From the NCBI GenBank assembly GCA_003541675.1, contig DPMC01000178.1:2027-22951 (forward strand): a DNA stretch of 20,925 nucleotides, given 5' to 3'. Position numbers and translations under genes: made by a program. Source of the DNA: Acidimicrobiaceae bacterium. GTDB taxonomy: Bacteria; Actinomycetota; Acidimicrobiia; Acidimicrobiales; MedAcidi-G1. This document shows positions 1-7,307 of the stretch, piece by piece; within the stretch, counting starts at the first letter, position 1, and every line of letters starts with the position of its first letter. The notes under the pieces are model-generated. The model had not been told where the DNA came from. It worked only from the letters and a program-made list of their open reading frames with translations, and did not search any database.

Positions 1-918
1 GATCGTCGGACAGACGACGCGGCGCGAAGCGGGCTGTTCAGCCCCCTACTGGTGCCGGTCCTGCGCGGTGACGGTGGCGACCCTGTCGTGTGCGTCCTCA
101 ACCGGAAGGGTCGGTCACGGCTGCTGGCCTGTAATGCCTGTGGTGTGCTGGCCCGCTGCGAGGTCCACGACGCGGCGCTCATCGAGGACCGGCCGGCCGG
201 AGTCGATGAGATGCCCGGGTTGCGTTGCCCAGTGGATGGTGCCGTACGGCCGGTGGTGTGCGACAGCTGCGGCGGCACACGAATGCGAAACCTCCGGGCC
301 GGGGTGAACCGGGTACGCGAGGAACTCGAGGCGCTGGCCGGTCGACCCGTCGTGGAGGTGACCGCGGAAACCGATCCGTCGGCGTTGGACGGCGTCCATG
401 CCGGGCTCTTCGTGGGAACCGAGGCGGTACTCCATCGGATTGGCCGTCGAGTGGCCCGCGTGGTCTTTTTGGATTTCGATCAGGAGTTGCTGGCGCCACG
501 GATGCGGGCCGCCGATCAGGCCATGGCCCTGTTGGCCAGGGCCGCCCAACTGCTGGGGCCTCGGTCGGCTGGCGGACGCCTCATTGTCCAGACGCGCCAA
601 CCCGACCATGAAGTCCTCCAGGCCGTGCTCCACGCCGACCCGGGTCGGCTGGCCGTTGCGGAGCGCGAGCGTCGGGAGATTCTCGGCCTGGCGCCGTTCG
701 GGGCGTTGGCTCGTATCTCGGGTGCCGTGGCGCCAGCATTCATGGAGCGACTGGCTGCAGCCGAGGGTCGGACGGGACCCGGCATCGAGGTGATGGGCCC
801 CAGGGACGACGCCTGGTTGGTCCGGGCACCCGATCCCGGCGCCCTTTCGGACCTCCTCCGGTCGGTTGAACGCCCTTCCGGACGACTCAGAATCGAGGTC
901 GATCCGGCCCGGGCCTGA
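1..918 (+). CDS. priA: Replication restart protein PriA, C-terminal part (5' truncated)
   Basis: The frame is open from base 1, so the gene starts upstream of the window; the first internal ATG/GTG is not its start. PriA recognises stalled forks and helps reload the replicative helicase. What is visible is the zinc-binding region (CNACG, ARCEVHD, LRCPVDG, VCDSCG) and the C-terminal domain ending in RIEVDP. Family knowledge: E. coli PriA has helicase motifs V and VI here (GTQMLAKGHHF and QVAGRAGRAG). In this protein the matching places read GTEAVLHRI and RAAQLLGPRSAGG, so the helicase arginine motif is gone. Actinobacterial PriA proteins are known to lack helicase motifs. Two of the eight usual zinc cysteines also appear replaced, one by His and one by Asp. 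The stop lies 22 bases from the convergent methyltransferase gene. Confidence 0.9.
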   Translation, partial: DRRTDDAARSGLFSPLLVPVLRGDGGDPVVCVLNRKGRSRLLACNACGVLARCEVHDAALIEDRPAGVDEMPGLRCPVDGAVRPVVCDSCGGTRMRNLRAGVNRVREELEALAGRPVVEVTAETDPSALDGVHAGLFVGTEAVLHRIGRRVARVVFLDFDQELLAPRMRAADQAMALLARAAQLLGPRSAGGRLIVQTRQPDHEVLQAVLHADPGRLAVAERERREILGLAPFGALARISGAVAPAFMERLAAAEGRTGPGIEVMGPRDDAWLVRAPDPGALSDLLRSVERPSGRLRIEVDPARA

Positions 919-940
919 ATGGGAACAACCGGCAACCGTT

Positions 941-1459
941 CTACCAGCGTCGACGGTTCAGCTCGTAGAGGGCGATGCCGGCGGCGGTGGAGACGTTGAG
1001 GCTCCCGACCTTGCCGAGCTGGGGGATGAACGCCACGGTGTCGCAGGCATCAAGCACGGTGCTCGAGAGACCCCGGTCCTCATGGCCGAGGGCTAGGCAG
1101 GTCCGGTCCGGGAATGCCACGTCGTGGATGGGGAGAGCACCATCGGCCAACTCGACACCTACCAGCCCGTACCCGGCCGACGCGATAGCTGCCAACGCCT
1201 CGTCGGCCTCCTCGCAAATCGTCCACGTGAGGTACCGGCCGGTCCCGAGGGCCGTCTTGGCCACCTTGGCGTGCGTAGGTGGACTGGTGGCCCCGGCCAA
1301 CCAGAGGTGGGACACCCGGTAGGCGGCGGCCGTCCGCAGGATGGCCCCCACGTTGTACGGGGTCTGGACGCTGTCGAGCAGCAGGGCCACGTCTGGTTCG
1401 CTTCGGCGGCGCCATTCGCGGTGGAGGCGTTTGAGTCCGGTGCCATCGAGGTTCTTCAT
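941..1459 (-). CDS. TrmH/SpoU-family RNA 2'-O-methyltransferase
   Basis: Predicted 172-residue SPOUT enzyme that transfers a methyl group from S-adenosylmethionine to a ribose 2'-OH of tRNA or rRNA. All three SpoU motifs are present: NVGAILRTA near residue 36, LGHEDRGLS at 124-132 and GSLNVSTAAGIALYE at 152-166. The knotted SAM-binding fold is formed by the last two. There is no N-terminal RNA-binding extension, so it resembles the short TrmH/TrmL-like class, and the RNA target cannot be told. The ATG at 1459 was chosen because it lies 10 bases after the stop of the upstream methyltransferase gene; an ATG at 1510 would overlap that gene by about 40 bases. The two minus-strand genes are likely one transcript. 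Confidence 0.85.
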   Translation of the reverse strand: MKNLDGTGLKRLHREWRRRSEPDVALLLDSVQTPYNVGAILRTAAAYRVSHLWLAGATSPPTHAKVAKTALGTGRYLTWTICEEADEALAAIASAGYGLVGVELADGALPIHDVAFPDRTCLALGHEDRGLSSTVLDACDTVAFIPQLGKVGSLNVSTAAGIALYELNRRRW

Positions 1460-1469
1460 GCGGAGCTCT

Positions 1470-2105
1470 TCATGTCGGGTTCCTGACGTCGGGCTCCACG
1501 CGGGCCACATCCAGCAGACGGAATCCCTTGCGCGACCCCCTCCGGGTGGTGGTCCAGCCCACTCCGTCGAGCCATCGGGCGAGGGAGTCGGCCCCCAGGT
1601 GGCGTTGGACCACCAGGTGAGCCGTCCCTTCGGGGGCGAGCCGACCCAGCCAGCGGTTCAGGAGGTCGTGGAGGGCTTCCTTGCCGATACGGATGGGCGG
1701 ATTGGACCAAAGGCCGGCCAATGACAGGTCGTCAGGGACCTCGTCGGGCGCCACCACCCGTACGCCGTCCAGGCCGGCGTTGGCGGCATTAGCCCGGCAC
1801 AGGTCGCGGGCCCGTTCGTTCACGTCGACGGCCCACACCGTGGCCTCGGGGTTACGGGTGGCCAGTGCACAGGCGATGGGTCCGTAGCCACAACCCAGGT
1901 CCATGAGAGCAACTGGACCGGTCGGTGGCGGCGGCCCCTCTAGCAGCAGATACCGGGTTCCGCGGTCGACCCGGTCGGCGGAAAATACCCCCCGGTCGGT
2001 AGCCAGCGTCAGGTCGACGTCGGGAAGTAGAAGGGAGACCTCGCCCGGTCGCGACACCGCCTCAGGTCGATCCGACCAGTAGTGCTGGTCCTTCCGGGCG
2101 TCCAC
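1470..2105 (-). CDS. RsmC-like class I SAM-dependent methyltransferase
   Basis: Predicted 211-residue Rossmann-fold methyltransferase. It carries motif I (DLGCGYGP, residues 69-76), an acidic ribose-binding strand (WAVDVNERA) and SNPPIRIGK at 134-142. The NPP motif followed by IRIGK is typical of RsmC/RlmG-type enzymes that methylate guanine N2 in rRNA. Only the catalytic half of E. coli RsmC is present, as in the short actinobacterial forms, so the exact target is an inference. The start is put at the GTG at 2105. A box TACCGT lies exactly 7 bases upstream, matching the leaderless pattern of other genes here, and no Shine-Dalgarno sequence is seen. An ATG at 2141 would overlap def. It is the first gene of a two-gene unit with the SpoU gene. 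Confidence 0.85.
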   Translation of the reverse strand: MDARKDQHYWSDRPEAVSRPGEVSLLLPDVDLTLATDRGVFSADRVDRGTRYLLLEGPPPPTGPVALMDLGCGYGPIACALATRNPEATVWAVDVNERARDLCRANAANAGLDGVRVVAPDEVPDDLSLAGLWSNPPIRIGKEALHDLLNRWLGRLAPEGTAHLVVQRHLGADSLARWLDGVGWTTTRRGSRKGFRLLDVARVEPDVRNPT

Positions 2106-2112
2106 GGTGGCG

Positions 2113-2122
2113 ACGGTAGCCT
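2113..2122. promoter_or_regulatory. Bidirectional overlapping -10 boxes for def and the RsmC-like gene
   Basis: Between the GTG starts at 2105 (minus) and 2130 (plus) there are only 24 bases. On the plus strand TAGCCT (2117-2122) is followed by 7 bases and the def GTG. On the minus strand TACCGT (2118-2113) is followed by 7 bases and the other GTG. Both boxes share the TA at 2117-2118, so the arrangement is nearly symmetric. No -35 elements stand out. Promoter activity is inferred. Confidence 0.6.
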
Positions 2123-2129
2123 CGTCGCC

Positions 2130-2693
2130 GTGTCCACCCACGAGATCAGGGTCATTGGCGACCCCGTCCTTCGCACGCCGGCTGCCGACGTGACCAACGT
2201 CGACGGCGCGCTGGCTCGGTTGTGCGAAGACATGTTCACCACCATGTACGAGGCGCTAGGCATCGGACTGGCAGCCCCCCAGGTCGGCGTGCAGAAGCGT
2301 TTCTTCGTATACGACCACGGCGAGGACTCCGGCGTGGTTCTGAACCCGCGGATCGTGGAGTCCGACGGCGAGTGGGCCTTTGAGGAAGGGTGTCTCTCTG
2401 TGCCCGGCCTGTCGTGGGAAATCGTCCGCCCGAAGACGATCCACCTGGTAGGCGTGGATCTCGACGGCAACGAGCTCTCGATCGAGGCCGACGAGTTGGA
2501 GGCCCGACTCTTCCAACACGAGATCGACCACCTGGATGGGGTTCTGCTAGTCGACCACCTCGATGACGAACAGCGGCGAGACGCCCGTCGTGCCCTAAAC
2601 GAGTTGACCGTGGCTCGCCCGAGCCAGCCTGGTGGGTCCTTCCCAATGGACACAGGTGGCCGATCGTCGGGCGGGGGACTTCAACTGCCGTGA
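2130..2693 (+). CDS. def: Peptide deformylase
   Basis: Metalloenzyme of 187 residues that removes the formyl group from the N-terminal methionine of new proteins. All three family motifs are intact: GIGLAAPQ (44-51), EEGCLS (85-90, metal ligand C88) and HEIDH (130-134, metal ligands H130 and H134, catalytic E131). A Pro/Gly-rich tail of about 25 residues follows the conserved core. The GTG at 2130 is preferred because the protein then begins with the usual short strand before IGDPVLR and because TAGCCT sits 7 bases upstream, giving a leaderless message. A longer frame from 2082 would run into the divergent gene. The stop overlaps the fmt start (GTGA), which points to translational coupling with the enzyme that adds the formyl group. 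Confidence 0.95.
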   Translation: MSTHEIRVIGDPVLRTPAADVTNVDGALARLCEDMFTTMYEALGIGLAAPQVGVQKRFFVYDHGEDSGVVLNPRIVESDGEWAFEEGCLSVPGLSWEIVRPKTIHLVGVDLDGNELSIEADELEARLFQHEIDHLDGVLLVDHLDDEQRRDARRALNELTVARPSQPGGSFPMDTGGRSSGGGLQLP

Positions 2694-3601
2694 CGGCCAC
2701 CGTCCCGGAGCGGCCCCGCCGTCTGGCCTACCTCGGGAATCCGGCGGTCGCCGTGGCACCCCTGCGGGCACTTCACGAGGCCTCCGAACGACTGGGTACC
2801 GAGGTCGTCGTGGTGGTCACCGCCGAAGACCGTCGACGGAGCCGGCGGGGAGCGCCGTCGCCCACCCCAGTGGCTCAGGCCGCGGTCGAACTCGGTCTCC
2901 CAGTTACCCATGACCTCTCGTCGGTCGTCGATTCGGATGCAGACCTGGGAGTGGTGGTTGCCTACGGCCAGATCATCCCGGTGACGTTGTTGAACCAGCT
3001 ACCCATGATCAACCTGCACTTCTCGCTACTACCCCGATGGCGGGGTGCGGCACCTGTCGAACGGGCGTTGCTGGCCGGCGACGTCGCAACAGGGGTCTGT
3101 CTCATGGACGTGGCCGAGGAACTCGATACCGGTGGCATCCGGGGTCGGGTGGCCACACCGATCGGCCCGGACGAGACGGCTGAGGACCTACGGGGACGAC
3201 TCGGAGACCTGGGTGCCCGGCTCCTGGTGGACGGCCTGGCCGCTGGCCTCGAGACCTCCGAGCCCCAGCAGGGAGAACCCACGTGGGCCCACAAGATCGG
3301 GAGCGGTGACCTGTGGTTGGACTGGTCCCGTTCGGCCACCGAATTGGACCGGATGGTCCGGGTGGGCGGCGCTCACACCACATTCCGGGGCGAACGGTTC
3401 AAGGTGCACTCGGCCGTTCCGTGTGATGGGCCCGCCAACGGTCCTTCCCCCGGAACGCTGGTGGGAGACATGGTGGCAACAGGATCCGGTGGCCTGCGCC
3501 TGGTCGAGGTCCAACCGGCCAATCGGGCCCGAATGACATTCGGTGCGTGGGTGACCGGTGCCCGCCCGACCGATGGCGAGGGGTTCGCTTCTGATGGGTG
3601 A
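2690..3601 (+). CDS. fmt: Methionyl-tRNA formyltransferase
   Basis: Formylates Met-tRNAfMet with 10-formyl-tetrahydrofolate so that it can be used as initiator. The protein has 303 residues, near the usual 310. The N-terminal formyl-transferase domain shows N108-L-H110, SLLPRWRGA (112-120) and ELDTGG with D146; Asn, His and Asp are the catalytic set of the family. The C-terminal domain (about 205 onward) binds the tRNA. The start is GTG at 2690, sharing four bases (GTGA) with the def stop. The 3' end overlaps the rsmB start by 8 bases, so def, fmt and rsmB form a tight operon, an order common in bacteria. Confidence 0.95.
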   Translation: MTATVPERPRRLAYLGNPAVAVAPLRALHEASERLGTEVVVVVTAEDRRRSRRGAPSPTPVAQAAVELGLPVTHDLSSVVDSDADLGVVVAYGQIIPVTLLNQLPMINLHFSLLPRWRGAAPVERALLAGDVATGVCLMDVAEELDTGGIRGRVATPIGPDETAEDLRGRLGDLGARLLVDGLAAGLETSEPQQGEPTWAHKIGSGDLWLDWSRSATELDRMVRVGGAHTTFRGERFKVHSAVPCDGPANGPSPGTLVGDMVATGSGGLRLVEVQPANRARMTFGAWVTGARPTDGEGFASDG

Positions 3602-4781
3602 TGCCCGAGGGTTGGCCATCGAGGTGCTGGGACGCATCGAACATGATGGGGCGTACGCCAACCTGGCGCTACGGGCCGCGCTGGACCGGTCCGACCTGGA
3701 GCGACGGGACCGGGCGTTCGTCACCGACATGGTGTACGGCACGACCCGGATGCGACGGGCCTGCGACCACCTGGTGGACAGGTTCCTCCATGACGAGATC
3801 CAGCCCGAGGTCCGCACGGTGCTTCGTCTGGGTGCTTGGCAACTGGCCTTCGGTGGGGTTCCGGCACACGCCGCGGTCTCGGCCACCGTCGCCGTGGCAC
3901 CCCGACGGGTGCGCGGCCTGTGCAACGCCGTGCTGCGTCGAGTCGCCGACGAACAACGGGCAGGAGCACCGCCCTGGCCGTCGCCGGCTGTGGCCCTGAG
4001 TTGCCCCGAAAAGGTGTTGGACCGGCTGGTGACCGACCTTGGCGAGGCCGACGCGATGGCGGCCATGGAATCCATGAATCGTCCGGCACCCGCCGTGGTG
4101 CGTGACGACGGCTACTACCAGGATCGAGCCTCCCAGCTGGTGGTCGAGGCGGTACTGGCCCCGGACCTCGGTGACAGGGAAGCGTCGGGAGCCGGAACAC
4201 CTGTCGGTGAACGGATCCTGGACCTCTGCGCGGCACCTGGAGGGAAGGCCACGGCGCTGGCCGCGTCGGGTGGCCGGGTGGTGGCCTGCGACCTTCGGGA
4301 ACGACGCCTCGGGCTCGTGGCCGACAACGCCCGCCGGCTGGAGCGTGACCTATTGCTGGTCGCAGCCGACGGTCGAGCGACGCCCTTCCGATCGGGTTCG
4401 TTCGACCGGGTTCTGGTGGACGCCCCGTGTTCGGGCCTCGGGGTCCTGCGACGCCGGGCTGATGCCCGCTGGCAGGAGGGCCGGTTCACCGATGTCGCGA
4501 TCAGCGAGTTGGCCGACCTGCAGGTGGAACTACTGAACGGTGCCGTCGACCTCGTGGCATCAGGGGGCCTGCTGGCTTACAGCGTGTGCACTCTGACGGC
4601 TGCCGAGACCTCCGGGGTCGATCGTCGGATCCGGGCCGCCCACCCGACGCTGGTTCCCGAGCCGGTGGGGGAGCCGTGGCGACCCCATGGCGACGATGGT
4701 GGTGGAGGGCTTCTAATGCCTCAGGACCTGGACAGCGAGGGGATGGCGGTCTTCATGTACCGGGTCGGGTCAGGCCAGTAG
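3594..4781 (+). CDS. rsmB: 16S rRNA (cytosine-C5)-methyltransferase RsmB
   Basis: Predicted to methylate C967 (E. coli numbering) of 16S rRNA. Residues 1-125 form the NusB-like RNA-binding domain (YGTTRMRRACDHLVDRFL and GLCNAVLRRV). The C-terminal domain is the RsmB/NOP2 catalytic fold, with DLCAAPGGKA (210-219), DAPCSGLG (276-283, C279) and SVCTL with the second conserved cysteine C332. The protein has 395 residues against roughly 430 in E. coli. The segment between NRPAP (162-166) and YYQDRASQL (174-182) is much shorter than the usual stretch that carries the RVN motif. The ATG at 3594 lies 11 bases after AGGGG and overlaps fmt by 8 bases; upstream GTG and ATG codons in the same frame (3558, 3573) are less likely. 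Confidence 0.92.
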   Translation: MGDARGLAIEVLGRIEHDGAYANLALRAALDRSDLERRDRAFVTDMVYGTTRMRRACDHLVDRFLHDEIQPEVRTVLRLGAWQLAFGGVPAHAAVSATVAVAPRRVRGLCNAVLRRVADEQRAGAPPWPSPAVALSCPEKVLDRLVTDLGEADAMAAMESMNRPAPAVVRDDGYYQDRASQLVVEAVLAPDLGDREASGAGTPVGERILDLCAAPGGKATALAASGGRVVACDLRERRLGLVADNARRLERDLLLVAADGRATPFRSGSFDRVLVDAPCSGLGVLRRRADARWQEGRFTDVAISELADLQVELLNGAVDLVASGGLLAYSVCTLTAAETSGVDRRIRAAHPTLVPEPVGEPWRPHGDDGGGGLLMPQDLDSEGMAVFMYRVGSGQ

Positions 4782-4789
4782 CCCGACCC
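4762..4789. terminator. Hairpin holding the stop codons of two convergent genes
   Basis: A perfect 8-bp stem, GGGTCGGG (4762-4769) with CCCGACCC (4782-4789), encloses a 12-base loop. The rsmB stop (TAG 4779-4781) and the opposing gene's stop (TGA 4772-4770) both lie in the loop. There is no T-tract on either side. It is probably a two-way transcription end of the kind seen in GC-rich actinobacteria. Confidence 0.55.
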
Positions 4790-5591
4790 TGAGGTGTTCG
4801 AGCACCGCATCGAGTGCGTCGCGCGTCGGGTGACCCGGCTCGTCGACCAGTTCGTCGGTCAACACCGAGTGGGCCCGCTTGGAGATCCGGTGCTCGTTGC
4901 CCGGTGACGAGTCGATCTCCACGCCAATGAAGCCGTCGCCGAACTCCTCGGCCAGCCGCTCGAAGCGCTCGGCAGGGGCCATGGAATCCTCGCTGAACCG
5001 GAGGCCCAGAACACAGACACCAGCGTCGTCCCCTCGGTCGCCACGCACCCGCTCCCGCACGATCTCCAGATCCCGGTTCGATATGCCCAACGATCGTCGT
5101 CGCCGACCACCAATAGGCAGCGGCAGGCTGGGTTGGCTGAGCACCGGGGCCAGCATCCGCCGGTCGACCATCATCCCGAGTGCGAATCCTCCGGTGAAGC
5201 ACATGCCGACCGCGCCAACGCCCGGGCCGCCACAACGGCCGTGCTCGAAGGCGGCCAGCGCCCGCAGCCAGTCGGTCACCGGCGAGGTGCGGCGTCTCAG
5301 GAAGGCCGTGAACTCCCGTGAAACGCATCCGCCAGCCAGCGATCGAAGGATGTAGCCGGGGGTGGCCCGACGTCCCGGCGTTCCGAACAACGAAGGAAGG
5401 ACGGCCGTGCAGCCGATGGCGGCCACCCGTCGCCCGAAGTCGGCTACCCGGGGAGTGATGCCGGGCATCTCGGCCATGACGATGACCGCCGGCCCACTGC
5501 CGGTCCGCAGCACGGTCCGGGTGGTCCCACCGTGGGCGAACTCGTCAATCTCGTACCCGGCCAGTGCATCGATGTCCATCGGTCGAGCCAT
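4770..5591 (-). CDS. Dienelactone hydrolase family alpha/beta-hydrolase
   Basis: Predicted cytoplasmic hydrolase of 273 residues. The nucleophile elbow is GMCFTGG (129-135), with Cys131 in place of the serine usual in other hydrolases; this is the mark of dienelactone hydrolases, which open enol-lactone rings. D202 (FSEDSMAP) and H241 (RAHSVLTDE) fit the other triad members by spacing. The region around the His lacks the usual HGF, so the true substrate is unknown. The ATG at 5591 is chosen because TACCCT stands exactly 6 bases upstream. No Shine-Dalgarno sequence is visible. It is transcribed toward rsmB, overlapping it by 12 bases, and away from the MoaB/Mog gene. No catechol-pathway genes are nearby. 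Confidence 0.8.
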   Translation of the reverse strand: MARPMDIDALAGYEIDEFAHGGTTRTVLRTGSGPAVIVMAEMPGITPRVADFGRRVAAIGCTAVLPSLFGTPGRRATPGYILRSLAGGCVSREFTAFLRRRTSPVTDWLRALAAFEHGRCGGPGVGAVGMCFTGGFALGMMVDRRMLAPVLSQPSLPLPIGGRRRRSLGISNRDLEIVRERVRGDRGDDAGVCVLGLRFSEDSMAPAERFERLAEEFGDGFIGVEIDSSPGNEHRISKRAHSVLTDELVDEPGHPTRDALDAVLEHLRVGLLA

Positions 5592-5597
5592 CGGCTG

Positions 5598-5603
5598 AGG
5601 GTA
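5598..5603 (-). promoter_or_regulatory. -10 box for the dienelactone hydrolase gene
   Basis: On the minus strand TACCCT is followed by six bases (CAGCCG) and the ATG at 5591, the leaderless layout seen several times here. No -35 box was recognised. Confidence 0.5.
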
Positions 5604-5647
5604 CTCCCGGACACCGGGCCGGATCGGGGCGTCGACGGGGCCTCCGG

Positions 5648-5653
5648 TATCGT
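5648..5653 (+). promoter_or_regulatory. -10 box for the MoaB/Mog-ribD operon
   Basis: TATCGT is followed by six bases (CCGGGG) and the ATG at 5660, so transcription could start on the A of the start codon. The 45 bases between this box and the opposing box at 5598-5603 hold no other clear signal. Confidence 0.5.
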
Positions 5654-5659
5654 CCGGGG

Positions 5660-6208
5660 ATGGACGCACACGATCACGGGCCGGCCGGCGAGACGCCCGC
5701 TGATCCGGTACTGGCTGTCAAGGTCCTGACCGTCTCGGACGGTGTGGTGCACGGGGTTCGCGAAGACCGCTCCGGAGCCGCCCTCGTCGCTCTCTGCGAC
5801 GATCAGGGGTGGCACGTGGCCGAGACCGCGGTGACGGCCGACGGCGTCGATGAGGTGGCAGGGGCGCTACAGCGGCTGGCTGAAGGCTTCCACGGCCTGA
5901 TCGTGACCACCGGAGGGACAGGGTTCGGCCCGCGCGACCTCACCCCAGAGGGAACGCTCGCAGTCCTGGGCCGTCAGGCTCCTGGTCTGGCCGAAGCGAT
6001 GCGCCTGGTCAGTCCACTGGGCCGCCTATCGCGCGGTGTCGCAGGCACGCTGGGCACCGCACTGGTCGTCAACACCCCGGGTTCGGCGCGAGGCTGCGTC
6101 GAATGCCTGGAGGCGGTGGCCGATGTGGTCCCCCACGCCGTCCGCCTGTTGGTCGACAATGCCGACCCGCATCCCTCCGGCGAAGGATCCGGTGGCGGTC
6201 ATGGTTGA
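5660..6208 (+). CDS. MoaB/Mog-family molybdopterin biosynthesis protein
   Basis: Protein of 182 residues of the family that adenylylates molybdopterin before molybdenum insertion. It shows KVLTVSDGVVHGVREDRSG near 21-39, the MPT-binding loop TTGGTGFGPRDLTPEGT (83-99) and the NTPGSARGCVECLEAV motif near the C terminus, all standard for MoaB/Mog. Family members cannot be split into MoaB or Mog from these motifs alone. The ATG at 5660 is preceded by TATCGT at leaderless spacing; a longer frame from 5564 would cover the promoter region. The 3' end overlaps the favoured ribD start by 8 bases, so the two are likely cotranscribed. No other molybdenum cofactor genes are in the window. Confidence 0.88.
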   Translation: MDAHDHGPAGETPADPVLAVKVLTVSDGVVHGVREDRSGAALVALCDDQGWHVAETAVTADGVDEVAGALQRLAEGFHGLIVTTGGTGFGPRDLTPEGTLAVLGRQAPGLAEAMRLVSPLGRLSRGVAGTLGTALVVNTPGSARGCVECLEAVADVVPHAVRLLVDNADPHPSGEGSGGGHG

Positions 6209-7247
6209 ACAGGCCGACGACCTGACCCCCGGAACGTCGGGCGACGGGCCGGCCATGGACGCGGCCATTGCCGCGGCGGCGACCGCTCGCTACCGGACGT
6301 CGCCGAATCCCTGGGTGGGTTCCGTGGTCCTGGTCGACGGCCTGATCGTCGGCACGGGTGCCACCGAACCGCCCGGCGGCGCACACGCCGAACGCTCGGC
6401 CATGGATGCCGCGACGCTGGCCAACGGCGGATCGATCGTCGGCTCCACGTTGGTGACCACGTTGGAGCCGTGCCACCACGAAGGTCGAACGGGACCATGT
6501 ACCGAGGCCATCGTTGCCGCCGGAGTTGCCCGTGTTGTGGTGGCCATCGAGGACCCGGACCCGCAGGTGGCCGGCCGGGGCATCGCCCACCTACGAGATG
6601 CCGGTCTGGACGTGGTCGTCGGCATTCGTGCCGTAGAAGTCGCCGAACAGTTGGCGCCGTACCTCCACCACCGGAGGACCGGTCGCCCGCAGGTCGTCTT
6701 GAAGATGGCCATCACACTCGACGGACGCATCGCCGCCCCCGACGGGTCGAGCCGGTGGATCACCGGTCCTGAGGCCCGTGCCGACGTGCACCGGATGCGG
6801 GCGGAAAGCGACGCGGTCTGTGTGGGATCGGGAACTGTGCGAGCTGATGATCCCCGCCTCGACGTCCGGGACTGGCCTGACGCCGATGCGATGGGTTCGA
6901 CCGATCCCCGCCGCATCGTGTTGGGCGCTATTCCCGATGGCGCGCGGGTACTACCCGCAGAGGAACACCACGGGGACCTGGGCGTCCTGCTCGACCGGCT
7001 GGGTGACGAGGGTGTGCTGCAGTTGCTGGTGGAAGGCGGCGCCGAAGTGGCCGGACGGTTCCACCGCGAGGGACTGGTCGACCGTGTGGTGGCCTACGTG
7101 GCCCCGGCCCTGCTGGGAGGCGATGACGGCCGGCCTCTGTTGGCTGGTGCCGGAGTGGCCACCATGGCTGAGGCGTGGCGCGGCCGGTTCACCGACGTCC
7201 GGCGTCTCGGTGACGACCTTCGCATCGAGCTGGTACCCGACGCTTGA
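6201..7247 (+). CDS. ribD: Bifunctional riboflavin biosynthesis deaminase/reductase RibD
   Basis: Carries out two steps of riboflavin synthesis: deamination of the diaminopyrimidine phosphate and NADPH-dependent reduction of its ribosyl chain. The N-terminal CDA-like deaminase domain has the zinc ligands H62 (HAE), C91 and C100 (PCHHEGRTGPC). The C-terminal reductase domain begins about residue 165 (VVLKMAITLDGRIA) and includes SRWITG, VGSGTVRADDPRL and LLVEGGAEV. At 348 residues it is close to the normal length of about 365. The ATG at 6201 is used; a GTG at 6192, four bases after AAGGA, is a real alternative. It follows the MoaB/Mog gene with overlap. No other rib genes are in the window. 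Confidence 0.93.
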   Translation: MVEQADDLTPGTSGDGPAMDAAIAAAATARYRTSPNPWVGSVVLVDGLIVGTGATEPPGGAHAERSAMDAATLANGGSIVGSTLVTTLEPCHHEGRTGPCTEAIVAAGVARVVVAIEDPDPQVAGRGIAHLRDAGLDVVVGIRAVEVAEQLAPYLHHRRTGRPQVVLKMAITLDGRIAAPDGSSRWITGPEARADVHRMRAESDAVCVGSGTVRADDPRLDVRDWPDADAMGSTDPRRIVLGAIPDGARVLPAEEHHGDLGVLLDRLGDEGVLQLLVEGGAEVAGRFHREGLVDRVVAYVAPALLGGDDGRPLLAGAGVATMAEAWRGRFTDVRRLGDDLRIELVPDA

Positions 7248-7295
7248 ACCCGTTCGGGAGCTGAAATCCCCGGCGGCGGCGGCGGTCCCGACGGG

Positions 7296-7301
7296 TAGGT
7301 T
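7296..7301 (+). promoter_or_regulatory. -10 box for hisG
   Basis: TAGGTT is followed by six bases (CGTGTC) and the hisG GTG at 7308, the same leaderless geometry as the genes at 5591 and 5660. It lies just 49 bases beyond the ribD stop, so hisG may have its own promoter. Confidence 0.5.
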
Positions 7302-7307
7302 CGTGTC

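Noticed and set aside
3188..4075. A 295-residue minus-strand frame across fmt and rsmB
   Set aside because: Composition is Arg/Ser-rich as expected from the reverse of GC-rich genes; both plus-strand genes have intact catalytic motifs.
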